This document shows positions 1-7,562 of a DNA stretch of 64,000 bases, piece by piece. The translations under genes were made by a program, and so were the position numbers. The DNA lies in the NCBI RefSeq assembly GCF_017355935.1, contig NZ_JAFIQT010000001.1:1240001-1304000 (forward strand), read 5' to 3'. Numbering within the stretch: position 1 is the stretch's first letter; each line of letters begins with the position of its first letter. The stretch is from Telluribacter humicola. Its GTDB lineage: Bacteria; Bacteroidota; Bacteroidia; Cytophagales; Spirosomataceae. The notes beneath the pieces were generated by a model that had not been told where the DNA came from, did no database searches, and was given only the letters and a program-made list of their open reading frames with translations.

Positions 1-362
1 GAAGCATCGAATCCCTGCCCCATGGGCTTCTCAAGCTTGTGGGCGAACTTGTGCAGGGCCTGGGCGTACTGGAAAAACTTCTTGGAGAAAGAGCCATTGA
101 CCAGGTGGTAGCTCTCGTGTTCTACGCAGTTGAGCAGGATACGCTCCCATGCTTCCGAAGCCGATCCCAGAAACAGGATTGCGTGCGTAGCGGGTACATT
201 CAGAAGAGTACGGAGCTGCTCTACGGTATGCTGGTGGAGCGCGCGGTACTGCTGACTACGATGGGAGATAGACCCTAGCTGCTGTTCTACAAAGGTCTGC
301 AGATGTTGCTCAAAGCTGGGGTAAAGCTGGGCCGGGCCAGGCGTGTAAAAGGTATATTTCAT
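1..362 (-). CDS. serC: Phosphoserine aminotransferase-like protein, class V (3' end beyond window)
   Basis: About 120 N-terminal residues are present; the rest lies left of base 1. The translation opens MKYTFYTPGPAQLYP, the usual start of class V aminotransferases. HRS at residues 34-36 and LGSASEAWE at about 65-73 resemble the substrate and PLP-binding segments of the family. The PLP lysine is outside the window. Known role of SerC: it converts 3-phosphohydroxypyruvate to phosphoserine in the cytoplasm. The gene follows the SerB-SerA fusion on the same strand, which supports a serine role over another class V transaminase. A strong hairpin lies between the two, so it may have its own promoter or be read through. 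The function is inferred from similarity and context. Confidence 0.8.
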   Translation of the reverse strand, partial: MKYTFYTPGPAQLYPSFEQHLQTFVEQQLGSISHRSQQYRALHQHTVEQLRTLLNVPATHAILFLGSASEAWERILLNCVEHESYHLVNGSFSKKFFQYAQALHKFAHKLEKPMGQGFDA

Positions 363-386
363 AGGAGAAGACAGAGTCAAATAAAA

Positions 387-436
387 AGGCAATACGCAGA
401 AGTAGACTGTTACAAACTAGCTTCTGCGTATTGCCT
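387..436 (-). terminator. Rho-independent-type terminator after the serB-serA fusion
   Basis: A perfect 16-bp inverted repeat (387-402 and 421-436, arm AGGCAATACGCAGAAG) encloses an 18-nt loop. Read on the minus strand, the stem is followed by CCTTTTTATTTG, a T-rich tract. It sits 22 bases past the stop of the fusion gene and 25 bases before the aminotransferase start, so it probably separates or attenuates the two. Confidence 0.75.
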
Positions 437-457
437 CAAAGTTTATTCTATAAACTA

Positions 458-2362
458 TTAATAAAGCATCCGGAAGCGGATCGTACCGTCAATCTCTTTG
501 AGTTCTTTGATAAACTCTTCGGAGTAATTCTTGGCAATATCCACGATTACATAGCCAATGCTTTCGTTGGTCTTCAGGTACTGACCTGTGATGTTGATAT
601 TGTTGTTGGCAAATATGCTGTTCAGCTTGGCCAGTACACCCGGTACGTTGGCGTGTATGTGCAGCAGACGGTGCGAGTTGCCTAGTTTGGGTAGCTGTAC
701 TTCCGGGAAGTTCACGCTGGCGTAGGTACTACCGTTGTTCATGTACTCGAGCAGTTTGCTGGGTACGAAGTGACCAATATTCACCTGAGCTTCTTCGGTA
801 CTACCTCCGATGTGCGGAGACAGGATTACGTTATCCAGACCGCGCAATTCGCTTACGAACTCCTCATCGTTGGTCTTGGGCTCCTTAGGAAATACATCCA
901 CACCGGCACCCGCTACTTTACCACTCTTAACGGCCTCTACCAGCGCCTTAATATCGACGACGTGACCGCGGGCCAGATTCATAAATATTACGCCATCCTT
1001 CATCATATCAAACTCGCGCTTGCCGATGAGGTTAGCATTCTCCTTACGACCATCTACGTGCATGCTTATTACGTCAGATATCTGAAGAAGTTCTTCCAGG
1101 GTACGTACCTTGCGGGCGTTACCGATAGCTAGTTTATCTACTACATCGTAGAAGTATACCTCCATACCCAGCGCTTCGGCAACTATCGATAGCTGAGTAC
1201 CTATATTGCCGTAACCTATCATGCCCAGTTTCTTACCACGTACTTCAAAGCTGCCGTTGGCCGACTTATCCCACACGCCCTGGTGCATCTGGTTGCTCTT
1301 AGGCACAATGTTACGGATCAGCATGATCATCTCACCAATAGCCAACTCTACTACTGAGCGGGTATTGCTATAAGGAGCGTTGAAGACAGCTACACCACGT
1401 TCGGTAGCGGCTTCCAGATCTATCTGGTTGGTACCGATACAGAATGCACCGATCGCCATTAATTTATTAGCATTCTCAAGTACACGACGGGTGATCTGTG
1501 TCTTGGAGCGGATACCGATGATAGATACATCCTTGATACGCTCACACAGCTCGTCCTCGTCAAGGGCGCCTTTCACGAACTCTACCTTGAAGCCTTCTTC
1601 CTCAAAAGCCTGAACCGCTACGGGGTGTACGTTCTCCAGCAAGAGTACCTTGATACGGCTCTTGGGGTACGACTGGCTGCGGTTGATCTTGTTGTGGAAC
1701 AGGAATTCGTCCAGGGAAGCCGCTACGTGATCAGCCACCTGTACCACGCGCTGGCGCTGTACGTTTTCGGTGAAAGCGTAGAAACGGTTAGCCAGCCCTG
1801 ATTCGCGAAGTTCGTAGTCAGTATAGCCATCGCCGATTACGTACACATCACCGGACAGGTTCAGGGTACGCAGCAGCTTGATCTTACCACCGTCGGTTGA
1901 CAGCACGTTGGCTTCATCAATCCCTACTATGGTGCCTTCATTATCAAACAAGAACTCATTGGCGTACACATGGTCTTCACGTACTCCCATCTCGGTTACG
2001 ATGGGGACGATGAATTCTCTGAATCCGCTTGAAATTATATATATCTGATCTGCATACTCCGTCAGGAACTGCTTGTTGCGCTGGAATGAGTCGGATATCT
2101 TGGTACGCAGAAAATCAACGAGGATATCAATGTGCTGGCGGTTGGCCGACAGCAGCTCAATGCGGCGGCGCAGGCCTTCCGCAAACGACATCTCACCATT
2201 CATGCCCTTTTCGGTCAGGTCCCGAATTTGGTCTACGATACGCACGCGGTCAGGGTGTCCGGCCAGGGCAATGCTTGCCAGTTCGTCCAGTCCTTCCACT
2301 TTGGTGAAAGTACTATCAAAATCAATGATAAAGTACGTGGGGTTGATTGTTTGAGTCAACAT
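458..2362 (-). CDS. serA: Fused phosphoserine phosphatase / D-3-phosphoglycerate dehydrogenase
   Basis: The 634-residue protein carries the first and last enzymes of serine synthesis. Residues 1-225 are a HAD phosphatase: nucleophile motif DFDST at 14-18, SSG at 111-113, lysine near 160 and GDGYTD at 177-182. All catalytic motifs are intact, so phosphoserine phosphatase activity is plausible. Residues from about 236 form phosphoglycerate dehydrogenase: IRSKT at 284-288, NAD-binding GYGNIG at 383-388, NLARG at 462-466 and the catalytic-His segment SPHIGG at 515-520. A C-terminal ACT domain (about 560-634) suggests serine feedback. The phosphatase explains why the protein is over 200 residues longer than E. 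coli SerA. A SerC-like gene follows on the same strand. Activity of the phosphatase half is inferred, not shown. Confidence 0.9.
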   Translation of the reverse strand: MLTQTINPTYFIIDFDSTFTKVEGLDELASIALAGHPDRVRIVDQIRDLTEKGMNGEMSFAEGLRRRIELLSANRQHIDILVDFLRTKISDSFQRNKQFLTEYADQIYIISSGFREFIVPIVTEMGVREDHVYANEFLFDNEGTIVGIDEANVLSTDGGKIKLLRTLNLSGDVYVIGDGYTDYELRESGLANRFYAFTENVQRQRVVQVADHVAASLDEFLFHNKINRSQSYPKSRIKVLLLENVHPVAVQAFEEEGFKVEFVKGALDEDELCERIKDVSIIGIRSKTQITRRVLENANKLMAIGAFCIGTNQIDLEAATERGVAVFNAPYSNTRSVVELAIGEMIMLIRNIVPKSNQMHQGVWDKSANGSFEVRGKKLGMIGYGNIGTQLSIVAEALGMEVYFYDVVDKLAIGNARKVRTLEELLQISDVISMHVDGRKENANLIGKREFDMMKDGVIFMNLARGHVVDIKALVEAVKSGKVAGAGVDVFPKEPKTNDEEFVSELRGLDNVILSPHIGGSTEEAQVNIGHFVPSKLLEYMNNGSTYASVNFPEVQLPKLGNSHRLLHIHANVPGVLAKLNSIFANNNINITGQYLKTNESIGYVIVDIAKNYSEEFIKELKEIDGTIRFRMLY

Positions 2363-2524
2363 GAAGCGGCAGGTGACAGATTTGCAATAGTATATTTTCT
2401 ATAAGTCAAGTGATTAGTTTTAACCACTCTTCCTACAAAATTACAAATCTGTTAACTACCTCACTAATAAAAAAAAGCTCGTTTGTGCATAACTTGTTAT
2501 TATTCAAGTAATACGCAAATTAAT

Positions 2525-3523
2525 TCAAAAAACGGGCTCCTCCTGCAGGAATTTCAAGGCTCTCCACTCTGACCAGTAGGCACCATCGGTGAGTTGAGCG
2601 GGTCTAAAGCCACAATGGCCGCCGTCAGGAGTAAGCTCCAGCCACACGTTAGGATGATCCGCGATGAGCTGCTGTGGCAGGGAGTCCGGCGGTATGAGCG
2701 GGTCGTTTAGTGCGTTGACAATCAGAGTAGGTATAGTGATATCCTGTACATAATTCTTGGCGCTGGAGCGGGCGTAGTAGTCATCGGCGCTCTCGAAGCC
2801 GTGTATGGTAGCGGTAAAGATGTGGTCAAAGTCGTAGAAGCTCTTGACGAGCTGGTACTGGCTGGCGTCGATATGCTCGGGAAAGTGGAGGCCCTTCTGC
2901 TCTACCTTGGGCTTCAGGGTACGCAGGAACCGCTGCAGGTAGATGCGGTTTTCCCGCTTTTCGATGGCGCGGCTACAGGCCAGCAGGTCCATTGGTACAC
3001 TGAATACTACCACTTTCTGTATGGCCGGATTTATGAATTTTTCCTGTTCGCCCGCATATTTGAGCGTAAGGTTGCCACCCAGGCTGAACCCCATCAGGTA
3101 TAGCTCGTCGTATCCCTTGTTAAGCGCGTACTGTACTACCAGGTCCAGATCATCGGTAGCGCCACTGTGGTAGAATCGGGCCTGCTGATTCATTTCGCCG
3201 CTACAGCTCCGGTAGTTCCAGGCCAGGCAGTCGTAGCCGTGGCGGATCAGTAAGCGTACCATACCGAGTACATACTGCCGGGTACTGTTTCCCTCCAACC
3301 CGTGTGAAAGTATCACCAGGGGAGCTTTTTTCCCTACCGCCGCCTTTCCTCCTTCAGAAACAGCCCAATCCAGATCCAGGAAGTCCTGATCTGGTGTGGT
3401 AATGCGCTCACGCTGGTAAGGTACATCGTTGATCTTTCGGAAAAGAGCCGGATAAATACTTTGGAAATGCCCGTTGGGCAGCCAGAACGGGGCGATAGGA
3501 GTGTTGGTATGAACTAGGGGCAT
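2525..3523 (-). CDS. YheT-type alpha/beta hydrolase
   Basis: From the chosen start the protein has 332 residues and begins MPLVHTNTPIAPFWLPNGH, the typical opening of the YheT/UPF0017 hydrolases. An oxyanion segment SHGLEGNS, a nucleophile elbow GFSLGGN and a late catalytic histidine in GGHCGF are visible, so the Ser-Asp-His triad looks complete. The family are cytoplasmic or membrane-associated esterases of poorly defined substrate. An upstream ATG at 3544 exists, but a TACCTTTG -7 box at 3549-3542 would place the transcript start inside those seven extra codons, which favours 3523. The gene stands alone between serA and a divergent lipoprotein gene. Confidence 0.8.
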   Translation of the reverse strand: MPLVHTNTPIAPFWLPNGHFQSIYPALFRKINDVPYQRERITTPDQDFLDLDWAVSEGGKAAVGKKAPLVILSHGLEGNSTRQYVLGMVRLLIRHGYDCLAWNYRSCSGEMNQQARFYHSGATDDLDLVVQYALNKGYDELYLMGFSLGGNLTLKYAGEQEKFINPAIQKVVVFSVPMDLLACSRAIEKRENRIYLQRFLRTLKPKVEQKGLHFPEHIDASQYQLVKSFYDFDHIFTATIHGFESADDYYARSSAKNYVQDITIPTLIVNALNDPLIPPDSLPQQLIADHPNVWLELTPDGGHCGFRPAQLTDGAYWSEWRALKFLQEEPVF

Positions 3524-3541
3524 GCAGAAACAGCTATTAGA

Positions 3542-3549
3542 CAAAGGTA
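3542..3549 (-). promoter_or_regulatory. -7 box of the YheT-type hydrolase
   Basis: The minus strand reads TACCTTTG, matching the Bacteroidota -7 consensus TAnnTTTG. I see no good -33 TTG at 19-21 bp. It overlaps the upstream candidate start codon and so argues for the downstream one. Confidence 0.5.
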
Positions 3550-3699
3550 CTTAACTTTTAAACATACACGGAGAGGCCGAGGTTCATCACCAGGTATTTT
3601 CGGATGCAGGACAACTCTTATGCAGGGAGCCTGAGAAAAGCGGGAGCGGTTTTCCAACCAATAGGCAGTCTGGCAGGTCTTACTTCTAAACGTAAAATC

Positions 3700-4116
3700 A
3701 TGAAAAAGTTAAGCCTGCTACTAAGCTTTGTACTACTTATTAGCTGCGAAAAGGAAGAGTTAAGTACAGTTGAAAGATCAATAGTAGGGAAGTGGCAGTT
3801 GGTGGAGTATTGCGTAAGTCCCGGCTCGGGGGAGTGTAATGCCCAAATGGCCACGGCTATCTATACACAGACTGTTGAGTTCAGAGAGGATGGCAGCTTT
3901 ATAGAAAAGATACCGGAGCGGCAGAAGTTCTGGACCCCCATCATGAGCTCAGGGCAGTACCGGATACTCGAAGGTAAGGGCAAGATCGAATTTCAGTTTG
4001 ATGTTTCGTCCAGCAGGACGCCCGTCGGAGTGGACTACCAACTTTCTGGTAATCGCATGACGCTGCTACCGGGTTGCTTCGAAGGGTGCCGGTATACCTA
4101 CGAAAAAGTCAGATAA
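3700..4116 (+). CDS. Small lipocalin-like lipoprotein
   Basis: From ATG 3700 the product has 138 residues and starts with a lipoprotein signal: MKKL, a hydrophobic stretch and LLISC with the lipidated cysteine at residue 16. The mature part opens near STVERSIVGKWQLVEY and continues with alternating strands, as in Bacteroidota lipocalin-like (DUF4488/5004-type) lipoproteins. An in-frame upstream extension to 3604 would put 32 polar residues before the signal and is rejected. The likely location is the envelope, periplasm-facing. Ligand and function are unknown. It is divergent from the hydrolase gene and convergent with the DUF4174 gene 11 bases away. Confidence 0.7.
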   Translation: MKKLSLLLSFVLLISCEKEELSTVERSIVGKWQLVEYCVSPGSGECNAQMATAIYTQTVEFREDGSFIEKIPERQKFWTPIMSSGQYRILEGKGKIEFQFDVSSSRTPVGVDYQLSGNRMTLLPGCFEGCRYTYEKVR

Positions 4117-4127
4117 CGGTCCGGTCG

Positions 4128-4532
4128 CTAGTTGTGGCGTTTCATTTCAGCCCTGCGCATAGGCATGGAGTCAATCAGTCCCATCAACTTATCCATGCTA
4201 ACCGGATGCTCGCTTTGAAGTTTTAAGTCGCCATCCTTGCCAATGAGCCACACTCCGAATGCCTCCGGTTTGCTCTGGAACTGGCGGATGAGGTATCCCT
4301 GATCTTTCATACTCAGGCGATCTTTCACGCATTCGATCACTACTATATCCCGATCCGTCAGTTCAGCGGGCTGACTGGTCAGTATATCCTTCTGTGCCCT
4401 AAGTAGGTCTGACTCCTCTTCGGGCGCGTATACCAGCACGATTCTGTTCTTCCAGATCATGCGTTCGATGCGGCTCTGGAGTGAAGGTGCCTCCTGCCCA
4501 GCCCATACCATCATTATCAGCGCTATCCACAT
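4128..4532 (-). CDS. DUF4174-type secreted protein
   Basis: The 134-residue protein has a short hydrophobic N terminus (MWIALIMMVWAGQEAP), probably a signal peptide. The body resembles DUF4174: a thioredoxin-like pattern in which VLVYAPEEESDLLRAQ precedes a helix, then DIVVIECVKD and GVWLIGKDGDLKLQSEHPV. The last has the look of the thioredoxin-fold strand before a cis-proline, but there is no CxxC, so no redox activity is suggested. Function is unknown. It follows the GroES-like gene on the minus strand after 49 bases containing a small GTTAAGCA/TGCTTAAC hairpin (4534-4557), so co-transcription is uncertain. Confidence 0.65.
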   Translation of the reverse strand: MWIALIMMVWAGQEAPSLQSRIERMIWKNRIVLVYAPEEESDLLRAQKDILTSQPAELTDRDIVVIECVKDRLSMKDQGYLIRQFQSKPEAFGVWLIGKDGDLKLQSEHPVSMDKLMGLIDSMPMRRAEMKRHN

Positions 4533-4581
4533 AGTTAAGCAGTTATAGTTGCTTAACCGTGTGTGGAGCGGATGGTTTCAG

Positions 4582-4962
4582 CTATTCAAACAAATCCTCG
4601 GAGCGGTCCAGCATCAGGATCGACGACTGCGGTACAATAACGTACTTTTCGCCATCGTATTCGAGATCTATGGCATTGCGCTGAAGGAATATAGCCACGT
4701 CTCCTTCTTTGGCCTGCAGGGGCATGTACTTTACTTTCTCCTCGGTTTCTTTCCAGGGTTCGTCCTCAGCGGGTACCGGTATGGGATACCCGGGGCCTAC
4801 TTTTATTACATATCCGGTTTGTACCTGTTCCCGCTCAGTAACGGTGGGAGGGAGGTAAAGGCCACTATTAGTACGGTCGTTAGGGCTCTTGGGGCGTATA
4901 AGTACCCTGTCCCCAACAATGATGAGGCGTCTCAGTCGGTTATCGGCAGTAACTTCAAACAT
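4582..4962 (-). CDS. GroES-like co-chaperone family protein
   Basis: From ATG 4962 the protein has 126 residues. LIIVGDRVLIRPKSP is followed by a mobile-loop-like region and by GDVAIFLQRNAIDLEYDGEKYVIVPQSSIL, the order of elements in the Cpn10/GroES fold. It is longer than the usual 95-residue GroES, has an insert rich in charged residues (about 45-75), and stands apart from any groEL gene. It is therefore probably the GroES-family paralogue common in Bacteroidota, not the main co-chaperone. The reading frame is open for 35 more codons upstream (to 5067), but these are unlike the family. Confidence 0.65.
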   Translation of the reverse strand: MFEVTADNRLRRLIIVGDRVLIRPKSPNDRTNSGLYLPPTVTEREQVQTGYVIKVGPGYPIPVPAEDEPWKETEEKVKYMPLQAKEGDVAIFLQRNAIDLEYDGEKYVIVPQSSILMLDRSEDLFE

Positions 4963-5096
4963 AGTAGTATCTATTAAGTAAGAAAGCATCCTGATGCGGG
5001 CATCAGTAGCTGTCCAGGTTTGGTATCTGTAAAACTCTCTGATTGGCTTCGTGCAAAAAACGTGCACGAATCGCTATTGTGCCAAAATGACAGCCG

Positions 5097-6566
5097 TCAG
5101 AACTGGAAGTAGATAAACTGATTAGATGTAAATACGCCCAGGAAGTAGCACAGGAAGGAAATAAGCCCAAACAGAATGAAGAACGCAGCGGTGTTGCGGG
5201 TGGGAATAAAAAGGTAATAGTGCTCCTTGACCAGCAGAAATACGATCAGAAAGGCGCAGAACCACATTTCAACACTATTGAAGGGCGAACGCAGGGGCGC
5301 ATCCCACGAAAGTGTCAGTATTTTTTCGAGGATCATGAAAGCCTGACTGACAGGGGCCTTATCGTTTCGGAAAAATACCCACGTCAGCATCACCAGTACA
5401 AAGGTAAATAAGAGATTAGCCGCCGTGATGGCAGGATTCTTAGGTAGCTGAATACCCGCTTGCTTCATCCACTTATCCTTCAGGCCACCCAGTACAGAGT
5501 ACAGACCGTGCAAGCTACCCCAGATCACGTAGTTCCAGCTGGCTCCGTGCCACAAGCCACTGACCAGAAACACCGTAAAGAGATTCATCTGGCGACGGGT
5601 TTCGCCCCGCCGGTTGCCTCCTAGTGGAATGTACAGGTAATCCCGGAACCAGGTAGAGAGCGATATGTGCCAGCGTCCCCAGAAGTCCGAGATAGAAGTA
5701 GCCTCGTAGGGGCGGTGAAAGTTTTCCATGAGCGTAAAGCCCATCACCCGTGACGCTCCGATAGCAATATCCGAATAACCCGAAAAATCGCAGTAGATCT
5801 GGAAGGTAAAGAATAGCGTAGCCACCAGCAGCGTAAGCCCGTTATGGTCTTCAGCGTTGTTATAGGCGTAGTCCACCATCAGGGCCAGCCGGTCAGCAAT
5901 AACTACCTTCTTGAACATCCCGAAGGCCATCTGCATCAGACCTGCCTTGACATTCTCAAAATCGTACTTGAAGTAGGAGTGGTACTGGAAGAGCATGTTC
6001 TGCGGGCGCTCAATGGGACCGGCCACCAACTGCGGGTAGAACATGACGTAAAGGGAATAAATACCGAAATGACGCTCCGCGGTCTGGTTTCCCCGGTATA
6101 CCTCAATAGTATAGCTCATAGCCTGGAACGTGTGGAACGACAGACCGATAGGCAGAATAATATTGCCTACGCCATTGACCATCCATTCAGCTACGCGGTG
6201 GGGCAGCAGGCCGTCCAGTGGTGGTACTATGGCCCTGAATCCAACTGTATTGAGTATGCCGTTAAGGCTTTCGCCCAGGAAGTCGTAGTACTTAAAGAAG
6301 GCCAGTATACCTATATTGGATATGAGGCTCAGCACCAGCAGAGCCTTTTTTTGCTTTTGATCCTGTGCTTTTTCAATCCAGATTCCCGCGTAGTAGTCAA
6401 TGACGATGGTGCCAAACAGGATCAGGATATAGATCGGCTTGAACACCATGTAAAAGTAGCAACTGGCTGCCAGTAGTAGCACCCAACGGCCACGCCACGA
6501 CAGGCTGTAATAAGCCAGGGTGACGACAATAAAGAAAATCAGGAACTGGAGAGAATTAAAAAGCAT
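5097..6566 (-). CDS. MBOAT-family membrane O-acyltransferase (AlgI-like)
   Basis: The 489-residue polytopic protein begins MLFNSLQFLIFFIVV, the characteristic MBOAT opening. The conserved block near 290-320 (FWGRWHISLSTWFRDYLYIP then LGGNRRG) and the catalytic histidine in SGLWHGASWNYVIWG are intact. AlgI-like members move acyl groups across the membrane onto exported glycans. It is the last gene of a minus-strand run with two GT2 glycosyltransferases and two polytopic proteins, starting 5 bases after the preceding stop, so co-transcription is likely and the acceptor may be the glycan made by that run. No AlgJ/AlgX-like partner is visible. The acceptor is not known. Confidence 0.88.
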   Translation of the reverse strand: MLFNSLQFLIFFIVVTLAYYSLSWRGRWVLLLAASCYFYMVFKPIYILILFGTIVIDYYAGIWIEKAQDQKQKKALLVLSLISNIGILAFFKYYDFLGESLNGILNTVGFRAIVPPLDGLLPHRVAEWMVNGVGNIILPIGLSFHTFQAMSYTIEVYRGNQTAERHFGIYSLYVMFYPQLVAGPIERPQNMLFQYHSYFKYDFENVKAGLMQMAFGMFKKVVIADRLALMVDYAYNNAEDHNGLTLLVATLFFTFQIYCDFSGYSDIAIGASRVMGFTLMENFHRPYEATSISDFWGRWHISLSTWFRDYLYIPLGGNRRGETRRQMNLFTVFLVSGLWHGASWNYVIWGSLHGLYSVLGGLKDKWMKQAGIQLPKNPAITAANLLFTFVLVMLTWVFFRNDKAPVSQAFMILEKILTLSWDAPLRSPFNSVEMWFCAFLIVFLLVKEHYYLFIPTRNTAAFFILFGLISFLCYFLGVFTSNQFIYFQF

Positions 6567-6570
6567 TGGG

Positions 6571-7515
6571 TCAGATGTACTCGCGGTTTACTATTTCTTC
6601 TTTGACAATAAAGAGCGGACGACCTTTGGACTGGAAGAAGATCCTAAGCACATATTCTCCAATAATTCCTAATGCCAGTAACTGCACACCGCTAAAAAGG
6701 ATGACTACAAAAAGTAAAGCGGTGAAACCTTCGATTACAGGATTAAAGAACAGCTTCTTGATCACTACAAAAATAAGGTAGACCAATGATATCAGTATAG
6801 CTACCGCACCGGTATTGGTCATAAACTTGATGGGGAATTCACTGAAATTGAATATCCCGTTGTAAGCCAGCCGGAACAACTGCTTGAGTGAATACTTTGA
6901 CTCACCCGCTACGCGCTCATCCCGCTCGTACTCAAAGCCGACCTGCTTAAAACCAATCCAGGTGCGCATACCCCGCAGGTAACGACTTTCTTCGGGCATC
7001 TTGATCAGCACATCGGCTACGCGGCGGCTAATGAGGGAAAAATCACCGCTGTCGAGCGGGATTTCGATGTACGATATAGATTTGAGCAGACGATAAAACA
7101 GATAGTAGCCGGTACGTTTGGCCATATTCTCCTTCCGCTTACGACGAACGGCATATACGACATCGTTGCCAGCTTTCAGGAGTTTATAAAATTCAGGAAG
7201 CAGTTCGGGGGGATCCTGTAAGTCTCCGTCAATAATAAATAGGCCTTCACTCCCCCGGGCTCTGGCTATACCCGCCGAAAGTGCCAGTTGATGGCCGTGG
7301 TTTCTGGAAAGGAATACGCAATGATATCTTGGATCGGTCAGGGCTACCTGACGCATCATGAGTGCTGTATTGTCCCGGCTGCCATCATCTATTAATACTA
7401 CCTCAATAGAAATAGGACAACTGTCCATCAGGGCATTGAGCCTTTCTACTAAATGAGGGAACGATTCAGATTCGTTATATAATGGTGCTACAATGGATAT
7501 TTGAGGAGTTTCCAA
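6571..7515 (-). CDS. GT2 polyprenol-phosphate glycosyltransferase with C-terminal membrane segments
   Basis: The 314-residue GT-A enzyme has VAPLYNESESF at the N terminus, DDGSRDNT at about 42-49 and the metal-binding block DGDLQDPPE at about 96-104. Two hydrophobic helices (about 230-255 and 265-295) anchor it. This layout is that of DPM1/GtrB/ArnC proteins, which load a sugar onto undecaprenyl phosphate at the cytoplasmic face. Its own -7 box lies 29 bases upstream and the MBOAT gene follows after 4 bases. A second protein of the same architecture sits three genes upstream. Sugar specificity cannot be read from sequence. Confidence 0.85.
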   Translation of the reverse strand: METPQISIVAPLYNESESFPHLVERLNALMDSCPISIEVVLIDDGSRDNTALMMRQVALTDPRYHCVFLSRNHGHQLALSAGIARARGSEGLFIIDGDLQDPPELLPEFYKLLKAGNDVVYAVRRKRKENMAKRTGYYLFYRLLKSISYIEIPLDSGDFSLISRRVADVLIKMPEESRYLRGMRTWIGFKQVGFEYERDERVAGESKYSLKQLFRLAYNGIFNFSEFPIKFMTNTGAVAILISLVYLIFVVIKKLFFNPVIEGFTALLFVVILFSGVQLLALGIIGEYVLRIFFQSKGRPLFIVKEEIVNREYI

Positions 7516-7543
7516 GTCTTTTACGTTTTATAAACGATTTCAG

Positions 7544-7551
7544 CAAAAATA
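7544..7551 (-). promoter_or_regulatory. -7 box of the distal GT2 / MBOAT pair
   Basis: The minus strand reads TATTTTTG, fitting TAnnTTTG, in the 47-bp gap before the GT2 start. No clear -33 TTG is seen, so this is a candidate internal promoter in the glycan run. Confidence 0.35.
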
Positions 7552-7562
7552 CATCTTTCAGC

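Noticed and set aside
5844-6476. Plus-strand open frame of 210 codons within the MBOAT gene
   Set aside because: It is a shadow of a strongly conserved membrane enzyme gene.
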